A program made the position numbers and the translations under genes. A stretch of DNA of 64,000 nucleotides, taken from Aureimonas flava (GTDB taxonomy: Bacteria; Pseudomonadota; Alphaproteobacteria; Rhizobiales; Rhizobiaceae). The stretch is from positions 1 through 64,000 of the forward strand of contig NZ_QYRN01000009.1 of the NCBI RefSeq assembly GCF_003583935.1, written 5' to 3'. Position 1 is the first letter of the stretch. Each line of letters opens with the position of its first letter. This document shows, in pieces, positions 42,508-53,254 of the stretch. The notes beneath the pieces are model-generated. The model made no database searches. It was not told the DNA's origin and worked only from the letters and a program-made list of their open reading frames with translations.

Positions 42508-44421
42508 TCAGGTGCGCCCGTTCCAGGCCTCAATCGCCTCACGGAACACGCGCTCGCCGGGGATGCCCTTCTCGATCGACATCAGCGCGCGCTGGCCGGA
42601 CGTGTAGGCGATCGGGATGTCGATCCACTCCTCGCGGCCGAGTAGCGCCAGGTTGCTCTGCACCGCCTGCGGCAGGTCGTTCAGCGCGATGATGAAGAAC
42701 CCGTCCGAGATCTTGCCGGCGACGCCGATCAGCGGCTCCCCGCGCGCCTGCTCGGTCGGCTTCAGCGCCAAGCGCTGAACGTTCTCGATCTGGCCGCCAG
42801 GGAAGCCGGACGGCGTGTCGAACATGAGTTCGATCACGTGGCTCGCCGGCAGCGTCGTGTCGGCGTTGCGTCGGATCGTCATGGTCATGCGCAGGTTGGT
42901 GTCGGGCATGTCCACCACGGCGCGGATGGCGGGCTCGGCCGGCTGCCCCTCGGCCGGCGGCTCGCTCACGAGGCTCCAGACGACGTTGCCGTTCTGCTGC
43001 GTTCCCTCGCGGTCGGCCGACCGCTCCTCGTAGAACACGGCGCGCTGTCCGACCGGCACCGTGCCCGACGCCGCGGCAGGCGCTCCGGCGGGGGCCGTCG
43101 GCGCGGTGGTGGCGGCAGGCTCCGTCGGCTGTGCGGCGGCCGGCGGCGATTCGACCGGCGCGGTGATCGTTGCGGCGGCGACGTCGGTGCCTTCCTCGAA
43201 GGCGTTGGGGGCACTGGCACCCGGCCCCTCGTCCACTTCGCTCCCGTCGGCGAGCAGCCGCTGGGTGAAGCGGCGCCCGCCCGGCGCCGGCGGCGTGGTG
43301 ACCGGGTTCGCGGGCGCGACGTCGGTCGCCGTGCCGCTCGGCGGCGCCGCCGTTTCGGGCGTCGTACCGGTGGACGGCGCAGCGGTCTCGCCGCCGTCGG
43401 TCGTCTGGCCCGACGTGGTGCCGGCGGGCAGCGAGGCGGTCTCGGTCGAGCCGAGCACCACGGAGCGGATGTCGTCGAGGTAGATCCAGCCGAGGGCGCC
43501 GAGGCCGATCAGGCCCGCCGCCGCGACGCCGGCGAGAAGCGGCGACCGCTTGCGGCGCTGGGGACGCCGCACCGGATAGCGCGGCGCCGCAAGGTCGGCC
43601 TCGGGAATGCCCGAGAGCATCGCGCCGGGCGACGGCGCTCCGGAGCGCGCATCGGCGCTCGCCGGCACGGGCGTGGCGGGGCGCAGCGCGCCGCGTGGGG
43701 GCCGCGGCTCGCCGGTCGGCGCCGCCGCATCGGCGGGCGCCCGACGCTCGCGCGTGGTGAACGGAGGCGGTGCGGAAGGCGCGGGTCCGAGATCGCGCGG
43801 CGCCTCCTCGGCGACGGGGCCGACCACGCCCACCTGCGGCGTCTCGCCTTCGGTGGGTCCGACATCGACGCGCGACGGCGCGGGCGCGCGCTCCACCGGC
43901 GGCTCGGCGCGTTCGGCGCGCGGCGGGGCGGCCGGCATGGACGGCGCGGCGGGCGCGCGAAAGGCGGGCGCGGCCGGCGGCTGCACCGTGGGGGACGGCG
44001 AAGCGGGCGACGGAGCGGGCTCGGGCGCGCGCATCGTCGGCGTCGCACGTGCGAAGGCGGGGATCGGCGGGCGCGGCGCCGGGCGCTCGGGCGCCGGGGC
44101 GGGTTCGGGAGGGGGCGGCGATGCCGGGGCCTCGGACGGCGGAACCGGGTCGGCGGTCGGCGCGGCGGCTTCGGCGGCGCTCGGCGCGGGCGCCGGCGGC
44201 GCGCTCTCCTGTCCCTGGTAGTGCGCCTCGGACTCGGCGATCGCATCCTCGAGCACGCGGTATCGCTGCTCGGCCACTTCCGGGGCGAGCGGCGGATCGG
44301 CGGCCTGGATCTGGCGGGTGATGGCCGCCCGCGCCTTCTCGTAGACCTTGGCCCGCAGTTGCGGCGTGGCATTCGGCAAGCCGTCGATGGTCTTGCGGAG
44401 AACGGCGGTCAGATTCGCCAT
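42508..44421 (-). CDS. Pro/Ala-rich single-pass membrane protein
   Basis: A 637-residue protein. Conserved N-terminal domain 1-70 (MANLTAVLRKTIDGLPNATP, VYEKARAAITRQIQA, RYRVLEDAIAESEAHY), a disordered Pro/Ala-rich cytoplasmic part to about 290, basic RRPQRRKRSP, one membrane helix LLAGVAAAGLIGLGALGWIY, another disordered stretch, and a C-terminal folded domain of about 170 residues (VPVGQRAVFYEERSADREG, VDMPDTNLRMTMTIRRNADT, LMFDTPSGFPGG). It is probably a periplasmic beta-sandwich on a stalk. Similar genes stand next to purA in other Hyphomicrobiales; the function is unknown. The second ATG was taken as start. Confidence 0.78.
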   Translation of the reverse strand: MANLTAVLRKTIDGLPNATPQLRAKVYEKARAAITRQIQAADPPLAPEVAEQRYRVLEDAIAESEAHYQGQESAPPAPAPSAAEAAAPTADPVPPSEAPASPPPPEPAPAPERPAPRPPIPAFARATPTMRAPEPAPSPASPSPTVQPPAAPAFRAPAAPSMPAAPPRAERAEPPVERAPAPSRVDVGPTEGETPQVGVVGPVAEEAPRDLGPAPSAPPPFTTRERRAPADAAAPTGEPRPPRGALRPATPVPASADARSGAPSPGAMLSGIPEADLAAPRYPVRRPQRRKRSPLLAGVAAAGLIGLGALGWIYLDDIRSVVLGSTETASLPAGTTSGQTTDGGETAAPSTGTTPETAAPPSGTATDVAPANPVTTPPAPGGRRFTQRLLADGSEVDEGPGASAPNAFEEGTDVAAATITAPVESPPAAAQPTEPAATTAPTAPAGAPAAASGTVPVGQRAVFYEERSADREGTQQNGNVVWSLVSEPPAEGQPAEPAIRAVVDMPDTNLRMTMTIRRNADTTLPASHVIELMFDTPSGFPGGQIENVQRLALKPTEQARGEPLIGVAGKISDGFFIIALNDLPQAVQSNLALLGREEWIDIPIAYTSGQRALMSIEKGIPGERVFREAIEAWNGRT

Positions 44422-44666
44422 GAAGCGCTGCACTCACTCGAGGTCGGTACCGGGAACGGATCGAGCCTCGCGGCAATCCAGCCCCCGTCCGGCCCGGCCC
44501 GGAGCCGATCCCGCCTGCCAGGGAATCGATACGGGTCGCAACCGGAGGAAGGAAGACGGAACGTCTCCCCTCCGGTTGTGGCCGATCCCCGCGACCGTCG
44601 GGCGCGGGGGCCGCGCGGCGCAGCCGAAAGTTCGTACGAACCTGAAAACCTTATATCAAGCTTTCA

Positions 44667-45959
<1,293 letters not shown>

Positions 45960-46166
45960 GCAGTCTCCTGGAGGGCTCGTGGCCCTGCGATTCTGAATTC
46001 GGGACGCGCGAAGGACCCGTCGGGGGTCCGTCGGCGCAAACGCGGCGGACTATAGTCAAGCCTCGCCCGCCGCGCGAGGTCGCGAGCGGGCTTTTTCCCA
46101 ACCAGCCACGAGAATCCGGGCGGGCGGACGATTGCCTGCCGGGGCGCGATCCGCGAAAGCTGGTCC

Positions 46167-47072
46167 ATGGTCCAGCGACTCGCCCATCCCTACGTGCTGC
46201 TTCTTCTCACCGCGCTCATCTGGGGCGCCAACGCCGTGGCGGGAAAGCTGGCGATCGGGCACATCTCGCCCATGACGCTGACGCTGCTTCGCTGGGTGGG
46301 CGCGGTGGTCGTCCTATTCCCCTTCGCGCGGCCGCACCTGGCGCGCGAGGCACGCACCCTTCGCCGCTACGCGCCTTACTTCGTCGGCCTCGGCCTACTC
46401 GGCTTCACCTGCTTCAACGCCCTGTTCTACGTCGCGCTGATGCACACGAGCGCGATCAACGCGATGATCATCCAGGCGTCGATGCCGCTCGTGGTGTTCG
46501 TCGGCATGTTCCTGGCGTTCCACGTCCGGGTGACGGGTCTGCAGGTGGTCGGCTTCGGCCTGACGCTGGCGGGCGTGCTCCTCGTGGCCTCGCACGGCGC
46601 GCCGGAGACCATCCTGTCGCTCGACCTCAACCGCGGCGACGCGCTGATCGCGCTGGCGGTGCTGATCTTCGGGATCTACACGATCCTCCTGTCGCGCAAG
46701 CCGCGCGTCCACTGGCTGAGCTCGATCTTCCTGCTGAGCCTCGGTGGGGTGATCGGCGCCGTGCCGCTGATGGCCTGGGAGCTGTGGTCCGGCGGCTTCG
46801 CGGCGCCCGACGCCCAGGGTCTGGCCGTGCTCGCCTTCACGATCGTCTTTCCCTCGATCCTGTCCCAGGCCTTCTACCTGCGCGGCGTCGAGGCGATCGG
46901 CGCCAACCGGGCCAACATCTTCGTCAACACCGTTCCGGTGTTCGGGGCGATCCTCGCGATCCTCGTCCTCCGCGAGCCGTTCCACCTCCATCACCTCGCG
47001 GCGCTGGCCCTGGTGCTCGGCGGCGTCGCGCTGGCCGAGCGCGGGCGGAGCCCCGTCGCGAAACCGGCCTGA
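46167..47072 (+). CDS. EamA-domain drug/metabolite transporter
   Basis: A 301-residue protein with ten predicted membrane helices in two EamA repeats (first starting YVLLLLTALIWGANAVAGKL; second with LAVLIFGIYTILLSRKPRVH). It should be an inner-membrane exporter of small metabolites; the substrate is unassigned. It is divergent from purA (207 bp) and converges with serA over a shared terminator-like hairpin. Confidence 0.88.
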   Translation: MVQRLAHPYVLLLLTALIWGANAVAGKLAIGHISPMTLTLLRWVGAVVVLFPFARPHLAREARTLRRYAPYFVGLGLLGFTCFNALFYVALMHTSAINAMIIQASMPLVVFVGMFLAFHVRVTGLQVVGFGLTLAGVLLVASHGAPETILSLDLNRGDALIALAVLIFGIYTILLSRKPRVHWLSSIFLLSLGGVIGAVPLMAWELWSGGFAAPDAQGLAVLAFTIVFPSILSQAFYLRGVEAIGANRANIFVNTVPVFGAILAILVLREPFHLHHLAALALVLGGVALAERGRSPVAKPA

Positions 47073-47081
47073 GCGGCGACG

Positions 47082-47108
47082 AAAAGGGGCGGGACGGTCG
47101 CCCGCCCC
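47082..47108 (-). terminator. Terminator after serA
   Basis: On the minus strand, GGGGCGGG and CCCGCCCC form an 8-bp stem followed by TTTT (plus-strand AAAA at 47082-47085). It lies 28 bp after the serA stop and just behind the convergent EamA gene. Confidence 0.7.
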
Positions 47109-47135
47109 GCCCCCGAAACGCCGTCCGCCGGACGC

Positions 47136-48728
47136 TCAGACGTCGAAGGTCAGCATCTTCGCCTGGCCGATCGCGTTCATGCCGCGCAGCTCGTCCAGGA
47201 ACTCCTCCGTCAGCGGCTCGTCGAGGTAGATCACCGCGATGGCGCTGCCGCCCTTGTCGTCACGCCCGAGATGGAAGTTGGCGATGTTGATACCCGCCTT
47301 GCCGAAGGCCGTGCCGATCTGTCCGATCACGCCCGGCACGTCCTTGTTGGCCGTGTAGAGCATGTAGCGGCCGACGTCGGCCTCCATGTTGATGCCCTTG
47401 ATCTGGATGAATCGGGGCTTGCCGTCCGAGAAGGTCGTGCCGGCCACCGAGCGCGTCTGCTTCTTGGTGGTGATGGTCACCTTGATGTAGCCGTCGAACA
47501 CGCCCGACTTGTCGCGCCGCACCTCGGACACGGCGATGCCGCGCTCCTTGGCCATCAGCGGCGCGGAGACCATGTTCACCGTCTGCACCTGCGCCTTGAG
47601 GAGGCCGGCGATCGCGGCGGCCGACAGGGCGCGCGTGTTCATCGTGCCCGGCGCGCCGTCGTAGAGGATCTCCACCGCGTCGATCGGCTCCTCGGTGAGC
47701 TGGCCCGCGAACGAGCCGAGGATCTCCGCGAGCTTGACGTAGGGCGTCAGGATCGGCGCCTCCTCGGCGGTGATCGAGGGCATGTTGAGGGCGTTCGACA
47801 CCGCGCCGTTGACGAGGTAGTCGGCCATCTGCTCCGCCACCTGGAGGGCGACGTTCTCCTGCGCCTCGGTGGTGGATGCACCGAGATGGGGCGTGCACAC
47901 GACGTTGTCGAGGCCGAAGAGCGGCGACTCGGTCGCCGGCTCCACCTCGAACACGTCGATGCCCGCGCCCGCCACCTGGCCGGACTTGATCGCCTCGGCG
48001 AGGTCCTTCTCCACGATCAGGCCGCCGCGCGCGCAGTTGATGATGCGCACGCCCCGCTTCATCGTGGCGATGGCCTTCGCATCGATGATGTTGCGCGTCT
48101 TGTCGGTCAGCGGCGTGTGCAGGGTGATGAAGTCGGCGCGCCGGAACAGGTCCTCGAGCTCGACCTTCTCGATGCCGAGCTGCGCGGCGCGCTCCTCGGA
48201 CAGGAACGGGTCGAAGCCGATCACCTTCATGCGAAGGCCGACGCCGCGCGAGGCGACGATGGAGCCGATGTTGCCGCAGCCGATGACGCCCAGCACCTTG
48301 CCGGTGATCTCGACGCCCATGAAGCGGTTCTTCTCCCACTTGCCGGCCTGCGTGGAGGCGTCGGCGGCAGGCATCTGCCGGGCCACGGCGAACATCATCG
48401 CGACCGCGTGCTCGGCCGTGGTGATCGAGTTGCCGAAGGGCGTGTTCATCACGATGATACCCTTCCGGCTGGCGGCCGGAATGTCGACATTGTCGACGCC
48501 GATGCCGGCGCGCCCGATCACCCGGAGATTGGGCGCCGCGTCGATGACCTTTTCCGTCACCTTGGTGGCGGAGCGGATGGCGAGGCCGTCGTACTGGCCG
48601 ATCACCTCCAGCAGCTTCTCCTTGTCCTTGCCGAGATCCGGCAGGTAGTCGACCTCCACGCCCTTGTCCTTGAAGATCTGGACGGCGGTGGGGGAAAGCT
48701 TGTCGGAAACCAGAACGCGGGGTGCCAT
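47136..48728 (-). CDS. serA: D-3-phosphoglycerate dehydrogenase
   Basis: A 530-residue protein of the long SerA type. Substrate/nucleotide domains: GRAGIGVDNVDIPAAS, Rossmann GVIGCGNIGSIVA (about 146-158), catalytic Arg in INCARGG, Glu in VFEVEPA and His in CTPHLGAST. An intervening (ASB) domain spans 320-450 and a C-terminal ACT domain begins near 458 (YMLYTANKDVPGVIGQIG) for serine feedback. First step of serine synthesis. AGGAGG lies 6 nt before ATG 48728; longer upstream frames run into the alaE region and are rejected. Last gene of serC-alaE-serA. Confidence 0.96.
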   Translation of the reverse strand: MAPRVLVSDKLSPTAVQIFKDKGVEVDYLPDLGKDKEKLLEVIGQYDGLAIRSATKVTEKVIDAAPNLRVIGRAGIGVDNVDIPAASRKGIIVMNTPFGNSITTAEHAVAMMFAVARQMPAADASTQAGKWEKNRFMGVEITGKVLGVIGCGNIGSIVASRGVGLRMKVIGFDPFLSEERAAQLGIEKVELEDLFRRADFITLHTPLTDKTRNIIDAKAIATMKRGVRIINCARGGLIVEKDLAEAIKSGQVAGAGIDVFEVEPATESPLFGLDNVVCTPHLGASTTEAQENVALQVAEQMADYLVNGAVSNALNMPSITAEEAPILTPYVKLAEILGSFAGQLTEEPIDAVEILYDGAPGTMNTRALSAAAIAGLLKAQVQTVNMVSAPLMAKERGIAVSEVRRDKSGVFDGYIKVTITTKKQTRSVAGTTFSDGKPRFIQIKGINMEADVGRYMLYTANKDVPGVIGQIGTAFGKAGINIANFHLGRDDKGGSAIAVIYLDEPLTEEFLDELRGMNAIGQAKMLTFDV

Positions 48729-48822
48729 GGGGACCTCCTGATGGGGTGGGAGCGTGCGCTCCCGATCGTGAACGAGGATGAAGACGGTGCCCCGCCGCTG
48801 GCGGCAGGGCCGGGCCCGGCGG

Positions 48823-49275
48823 TCAGCCGCCGAGCGACATGGGCTTCTGGCCGGGGCCCGCGAGCCCGAAGCGGGCGCGGACCCATTCGAGCCACAGGCC
48901 GTAGGGGCGGCCGAGAACCAGCATGAGGACGGCGAAGCCGGCGGCACCGCGCAGCGCGGCGGGGACGTCGGCACCGCCCGCGAAGAGGATCACGACGTAG
49001 ATCGGCACCTGGAACAGAAGCAGCGCCGCGCCGTCCGCCAGGAGCGTCCCCACCCGCGTGCGCGGATCGAGGCGCCGCATGACCCAGTTGCGCCAGAGGC
49101 CGTAGGGTCGCGCCGTCAGCACCATCAGCACGGCGCCGAGCGAGCGCGACACGGCCACCTCGCCCCATTCCATCCCCGCCACGAAGCGCTCGTTGAGACC
49201 GCTCGTGACGGTGAAGAACAGGATCAGCGCCACCGTGTCGGCGACGAAGCTGCGCGCTGTCTCGGAAAGCCGCAT
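48823..49275 (-). CDS. alaE: AlaE-family amino acid exporter
   Basis: A 150-residue inner-membrane protein with four helices in two repeats, each containing the ARPYGLWRNW / GRPYGLWLEW-type motif, and the N-terminal FVADTVALILFFTVTSGLNE. This matches the AlaE L-alanine exporter family of E. coli. It lies between serC and serA (19 bp after serC, 94 bp before serA), so it is co-transcribed with serine synthesis and may export serine or alanine (inference). The start is at ATG 49275. Confidence 0.8.
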   Translation of the reverse strand: MRLSETARSFVADTVALILFFTVTSGLNERFVAGMEWGEVAVSRSLGAVLMVLTARPYGLWRNWVMRRLDPRTRVGTLLADGAALLLFQVPIYVVILFAGGADVPAALRGAAGFAVLMLVLGRPYGLWLEWVRARFGLAGPGQKPMSLGG

Positions 49276-49294
49276 CGCGATGCCGCCCGAGCCG

Positions 49295-50470
49295 TCAGGC
49301 GGCCTGGGCGAGCGTCGCCTTCTGCGCTTCGTAGGCGAAGGCGATCCACGGCATCAGCGCCTCGAGATCCGACGCCTCCACGGTCGCGCCGGCCCAGATG
49401 CGCAGGCCCGGAGGGGCGTCGCGATAGGCGCCGATATCGAGGGCGACGCCCTCCTTCTCGAGCCGCGAGGCGACACCCTTGGCGAAGGCGTCCTGCTCGT
49501 CCTTGGGAAGGGCCACCACGGCCGGGTCGGTGAACTGGAGGCACACGGAGGTGTTGGAGCGGATCTCGGGCGACTTGGCCAGGAAGCCGATCCAGTCGTT
49601 CGCCGCGACGAAGCGGTCGATCACCGCGAGGTTCTTGTCGGCGCGGGCCTTGAGCGCGTCCAGCCCGCCGAGCGACTTCGCCCACTGCAGGGCGTCGAGA
49701 TAGTCCTCGACGCAGAGCATGGAGGGCGTGTTGATGGTCTCGCCCTTGAAGATGCCCTCGATCAGCTTGCCGCCGGAGGTGAGGCGGAAGATCTTCGGCA
49801 GAGGCCAGGCCGGCTTGTAGGTCAGCAGGCGCTCGACGGCGCGGGGAGAGAGGATCAGCACGCCGTGCGCGCCCTCCCCGCCCAGAACCTTCTGCCAGGA
49901 GAAGGTGACGACGTCGAGCTTGTCGTAGGGCAGCGTCTGGGCGAAGGCGGCCGAGGTCGCGTCGCAGATCGTCAGGCCCTTGCGGTCGGCCGGGATGGCG
50001 TCGCCGTTGGGCACGCGCACGCCGGAGGTCGTGCCGTTCCAGGTGAACACCACGTCGCGGTCGAAATCGACCTCGGCGAAGTCCACGATCTCGCCGTAGG
50101 GCGCCTCCAGGACGCGGGCGTCGGCGAGCTTGAGCTGCTTCAAAGCGTCGGTCACCCAGCCGGCGCCGAAGCTTTCCCATGCCAGCATGTCGACGGGGCG
50201 CTCGCCGAGGAGCGACCACATGGCCATCTCGACGGCGCCGGTGTCGGAGCCGGGAACGATGCCGATGCGGTAGTCGGCCGGAACGCCGAGCACGGCGCGC
50301 GTGTCCTCGATCGCCTGGGCCAGCTTGGCCTTGCCGAGCTTGGCGCGGTGCGAGCGGCCGAGCGGCGCGTCGCTCAGCGCATCCAGCGTCCAGCCGGGAC
50401 GCTTGGCGCAAGGACCAGAGGAGAAACGGGGATTGGCCGGACGAGCGGCCGGCGGTGCGATGTTCGCCAT
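49295..50470 (-). CDS. serC: Phosphoserine aminotransferase
   Basis: A 391-residue class V aminotransferase of the alphaproteobacterial type: [49 protein letters not shown] and PLP Lys194 in [14 protein letters not shown]. Second step of serine synthesis; it also acts in the vitamin B6 pathway in some bacteria. A structured leader RNA matching the serC element lies directly upstream. First gene of the serC-alaE-serA unit. Confidence 0.95.
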   Translation of the reverse strand: MANIAPPAARPANPRFSSGPCAKRPGWTLDALSDAPLGRSHRAKLGKAKLAQAIEDTRAVLGVPADYRIGIVPGSDTGAVEMAMWSLLGERPVDMLAWESFGAGWVTDALKQLKLADARVLEAPYGEIVDFAEVDFDRDVVFTWNGTTSGVRVPNGDAIPADRKGLTICDATSAAFAQTLPYDKLDVVTFSWQKVLGGEGAHGVLILSPRAVERLLTYKPAWPLPKIFRLTSGGKLIEGIFKGETINTPSMLCVEDYLDALQWAKSLGGLDALKARADKNLAVIDRFVAANDWIGFLAKSPEIRSNTSVCLQFTDPAVVALPKDEQDAFAKGVASRLEKEGVALDIGAYRDAPPGLRIWAGATVEASDLEALMPWIAFAYEAQKATLAQAA

Positions 50471-50471
50471 C

Positions 50472-50550
50472 AGAAGCTATCCTTACAGATAGAAGCGCCT
50501 CGTTGGGGAGGCGTGTCCCGGGAGTGCGGATATGCCTCTCCCGCACGACG
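50472..50550 (-). promoter_or_regulatory. serC leader RNA element
   Basis: On the minus strand, immediately before serC: GTGCGG (plus 50541-50546) pairs with CCGCAC around GAGAGGCATAT; CGGGAG and CTCCCG give an alternative stem; CGCCTC and GAGGCG form a second hairpin; CTATC and GATAG a third next to the start codon. Content and position match the serC motif described from alphaproteobacteria (Corbino et al. 2005), a cis-regulatory RNA of unknown ligand. Identified by recall, not by covariance search. Confidence 0.75.
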
Positions 50551-50659
50551 GTCAAGTGACAATGCGACGACGCTCACGCCGCGATCACGGGGTTGCTATG
50601 AAACGCCCGGGTCGATCCTCGATTGCTCCGTCGGCAACGAGACGAAAGGAAGCATCACC

Positions 50660-51175
50660 ATGGCGACGGGACGAAGCGAGGAGCGGCGCGTTCTGGATAA
50701 GGACGAGCTGGAGCTGGTGGCGCAGACGCGACACCCGGCACTGGCCGAGCTCGGCACGAGTGAGATCAACGACATAACCCGGCGCTTGCGCGAGCGGCGC
50801 GACCGGGCGCGGGAGATCGCCAACCGCCGTCGCGGGGCCGCGCGTCGGGGCCAGGGCGCGACCGAGCCGGAGAACTCGGGCATGCGGCAGAAGGCGGGCG
50901 TCCTGTCGGAGGCGCTGGCCCGGCTCAACAAGGAGCGCACCCGTCGCGAGCGCGAGGACGCGTCCCCGTCGCTCCAGGCGAACGCCCGGCGCGCGCTGCG
51001 GCTCAAGCGGGCGAACGCCGGCCGGGCGAATCGACCGGACGCCGGGCGCACCGCGCACGAGGGCATGAACCCCGTGGCGGCCGAACCGACGGGGCGGATC
51101 GGCAGCCCGATGGAAGCGGGGCGCGTGTCGCAGTTCGTGCGCGACGCCCAGGCCGCGCGCGACGGCCGCGGCTGA
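50660..51175 (+). CDS. Hypothetical basic protein
   Basis: A 171-residue, very Arg-rich and mostly helical protein: VLDKDELELVAQTRHPALAE, INDITRRLRERRDRAREIAN, SEALARLNKERTRRERE. It is probably disordered at the C-terminus. AGGAAG lies 8 nt before ATG 50660. No function is known; the pattern of a short conserved N-terminal helix and an Arg-rich middle is common in small nucleic-acid-binding or stress proteins. It stands between the serC leader and two outer-membrane protein genes. Confidence 0.7.
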   Translation: MATGRSEERRVLDKDELELVAQTRHPALAELGTSEINDITRRLRERRDRAREIANRRRGAARRGQGATEPENSGMRQKAGVLSEALARLNKERTRREREDASPSLQANARRALRLKRANAGRANRPDAGRTAHEGMNPVAAEPTGRIGSPMEAGRVSQFVRDAQAARDGRG

Positions 51176-51187
51176 GCGGCGCGGTGC

Positions 51188-51976
51188 CTACCAGAACTTG
51201 AAGCGGAGGCCGGCCCGGATCGTATGGCGCTCGAAGCCGTCGTCCTCGCCGACCAGGACCGTGCCGGCGGCCGGTTCGTAACGGTAGGCGTCGCCCGCCT
51301 CCGCGTTCAGGTAGCGGTAGCCGGTGTCGATCGTCAGCGTCTCGGTCACGTCGTAGGAGACGCCGGCCGAGACCGCGTAGGCGAAGCGCCAGGAGTCCTC
51401 GCCGGCATAGGTCGCCGAGAGGCCCGCCGCCGCGCACGAGGCGCCGTCGGCGCAGGTCGCAGCGCCCTGCACGTCGCCGTAGCTCACGTGCACCGCGCCG
51501 AGGCCAGCGCCGACATAGGGCGTGAACCCGGCCAAGGTGCCGAGGTCGAGATAGGCGTTCCCCATCACCTCCACCGCGCGGATGTCGGCTCGGTCGCGCG
51601 AGCCGCATGTCCGGTCGAAGCCGCAGAACCAGCCGGCGCCGTTCACGGCCTCCACGTCGCGCTTCCAGGCGTCCACCGTCGCGTCGAAGCGCAGCCAGTC
51701 GCTCGCCTTGTAGCCGAGGCCGGCGCCGGCTCCCAACCCTTCGTCCAGCCGCCAGTCGCGATAGCGGTCGGCGATCGCGCCGCCGCCGGCGAAGAGACGC
51801 TGGGTTCCGCCGAAGGACGCGTCGAAGCCGTAGGCGACGTCGGCGCGCAGATACCATCCCGTATCGGGCTCGACGGTCGTGATCTCCGGCGCGGCCAGGA
51901 TGTCGATGTCGGCGGCGAGCGCCGGGCCGGCGGCCGCCAGGAGGCTTCCGGCGAGGAGAAGGCGAGCGACGGACAT
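51188..51976 (-). CDS. Outer-membrane beta-barrel protein
   Basis: A 262-residue protein with signal peptide (MSVARLLLAGSLLAAAGPAL, cleavage ALA-AD). The mature protein is an OmpA/Omp25-like porin-family barrel with alternating aromatic strands (GWYLRADVAYGFDASFGG, GYKASDWLRFDATVDAW, DTGYRYLN) and the terminal strand IRAGLRFKFW with C-terminal aromatic. A Cys pair and CADGASC loop probably form disulfides. AGGAA precedes ATG 51976. It is homologous in layout to the next gene; the two lie on the same strand 215 bp apart. Confidence 0.85.
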   Translation of the reverse strand: MSVARLLLAGSLLAAAGPALAADIDILAAPEITTVEPDTGWYLRADVAYGFDASFGGTQRLFAGGGAIADRYRDWRLDEGLGAGAGLGYKASDWLRFDATVDAWKRDVEAVNGAGWFCGFDRTCGSRDRADIRAVEVMGNAYLDLGTLAGFTPYVGAGLGAVHVSYGDVQGAATCADGASCAAAGLSATYAGEDSWRFAYAVSAGVSYDVTETLTIDTGYRYLNAEAGDAYRYEPAAGTVLVGEDDGFERHTIRAGLRFKFW

Positions 51977-52140
51977 GGCAACGGTTCCTGCAAGGCAAAT
52001 CGGACCGCCCCGGCCGCGAGAACGGCGCATGGGGCCTCGTGCCGCCACCATCGCCGCGAAAGCGTTAATCCGCGGTTAACCATGCCGCTTAACCTTTGCC
52101 GAACCTTTCGGCCGGCTCGCTCGCCTGCGCCGAACGCGAA

Positions 52141-52166
52141 AGGGCCGCCCTGGTGGGGCGGCCCTT
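52141..52166. terminator. Hairpin terminator after outer-membrane protein gene
   Basis: AGGGCCGCC (52141-52149) pairs with GGCGGCCCT (52157-52165), with a 7-nt loop. It lies 26 bp after the stop of the 52192-53022 gene and before the start of the next barrel gene. The T tract is short on both strands. Confidence 0.65.
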
Positions 52167-52191
52167 CGGATCTGCGAAGCGGTGCGTCGGC

Positions 52192-53022
52192 TCAGAAGAA
52201 GCTGTAGCGAAGGCCGGCGCGGACCGTGTGGATGTCGAAGCCGTCGTCGCGGGTCTGGGCACCCGTCGCGCCATACGCCTTGTCGGCGCTGTCGAACTCC
52301 CAAGCGTCGCCGCTCCAGACCTTCGTGAAGCGGTAGCCGATGTCGAGCGCGAGCTGGCTCGTGAGGTCGACGCTGGCGCCGGCCATCAGCGCGGATGCGA
52401 AGCGCCAGTCGTCCAGGCCCTCGTGCGTGCCCGAATAGGGCGTGTAGCTCGGGCTGCACGGCGGGCAGACTTCCTGGGATTTCACGTCGCCGTACTTCAC
52501 GTAGGCCGTGCCGACGCCGGCGCCGAGATAGGGGGTCACGACGCCGAAGCTCGGCAGGTCGACATAGGCGTTCGCCATGATCGTCCAGACGTCGGCCTTC
52601 GACGTGTCGTTGTAGTTGCACTCCTCGAACGGGCCGAGGCCGTGGGCCGGGTCCGTGATGATCATGAGCGGGCACTTGGTCTTGCCGTTCACGTCGCTGC
52701 GGAAGTAGTCCACGGTCGCGTCCACGCGGAACGTGTCGGTGAACCGGTAGCCCGCGCCCACGCCGAAGGTCGCCGCGTCGCTCAGGCGCAGGTCGTCGTA
52801 GCGGTAGTGGTCGTCGATGCCCTCGACACCGGGGAAGATGTTGTAGAAGGCCCATTTGCCTTCGGTCTTGGACTCGAAGTTGTAGCCGACGTCGCCGCGG
52901 ATGTACCAGCCGCTGTAGGGCGCCTCCTCGACCACCGGGATCGCCGGGATGTAGTCGGCCGCCTGGGCGAGGGTCGGGTAAAGTGCGGCGGAGGCCAGAA
53001 GGCCAAGCGCAAGCCGTAGCAT
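52192..53022 (-). CDS. Outer-membrane beta-barrel protein (paralogue)
   Basis: A 276-residue protein with signal peptide (MLRLALGLLASAALYPTLAQ, cleavage AQA-AD). Strand pattern SGWYIRGDVGYNFESKTEG, GAGYRFTDTFRVDATVDYF, LALDIGYRFTK and the final VRAGLRYSFF. It shares the GWYxRxDVxY start and RFDATVD/RVDATVD strand with the upstream-positioned paralogue at 51188. Four Cys occur in extracellular loops (KCPL, ECNY, CPPC). GGAG is 8 nt before ATG 53022; an upstream in-frame ATG at 53043 is less likely. Confidence 0.85.
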   Translation of the reverse strand: MLRLALGLLASAALYPTLAQAADYIPAIPVVEEAPYSGWYIRGDVGYNFESKTEGKWAFYNIFPGVEGIDDHYRYDDLRLSDAATFGVGAGYRFTDTFRVDATVDYFRSDVNGKTKCPLMIITDPAHGLGPFEECNYNDTSKADVWTIMANAYVDLPSFGVVTPYLGAGVGTAYVKYGDVKSQEVCPPCSPSYTPYSGTHEGLDDWRFASALMAGASVDLTSQLALDIGYRFTKVWSGDAWEFDSADKAYGATGAQTRDDGFDIHTVRAGLRYSFF

Positions 53023-53254
53023 ATCATCATCTCCAGATTTCACGACAGGTCGCGGCTTGGGTTCCGCAATGATGAGAAATCTAAAGATTAATGATTAAAA
53101 GACCGTTTACCTTGCGGGACGACGGCCGCCGACGTGCATCGGGCGTTGTCCCCTCCCTCGCGGACGCGCGCGGAGCGAGTGGGCGCCGCCGGGAAATCGG
53201 ACGACGCCCTCCCCCGAACGGCCGGATCCAAGGGGCCCGCGCGGACGGGTCCGG

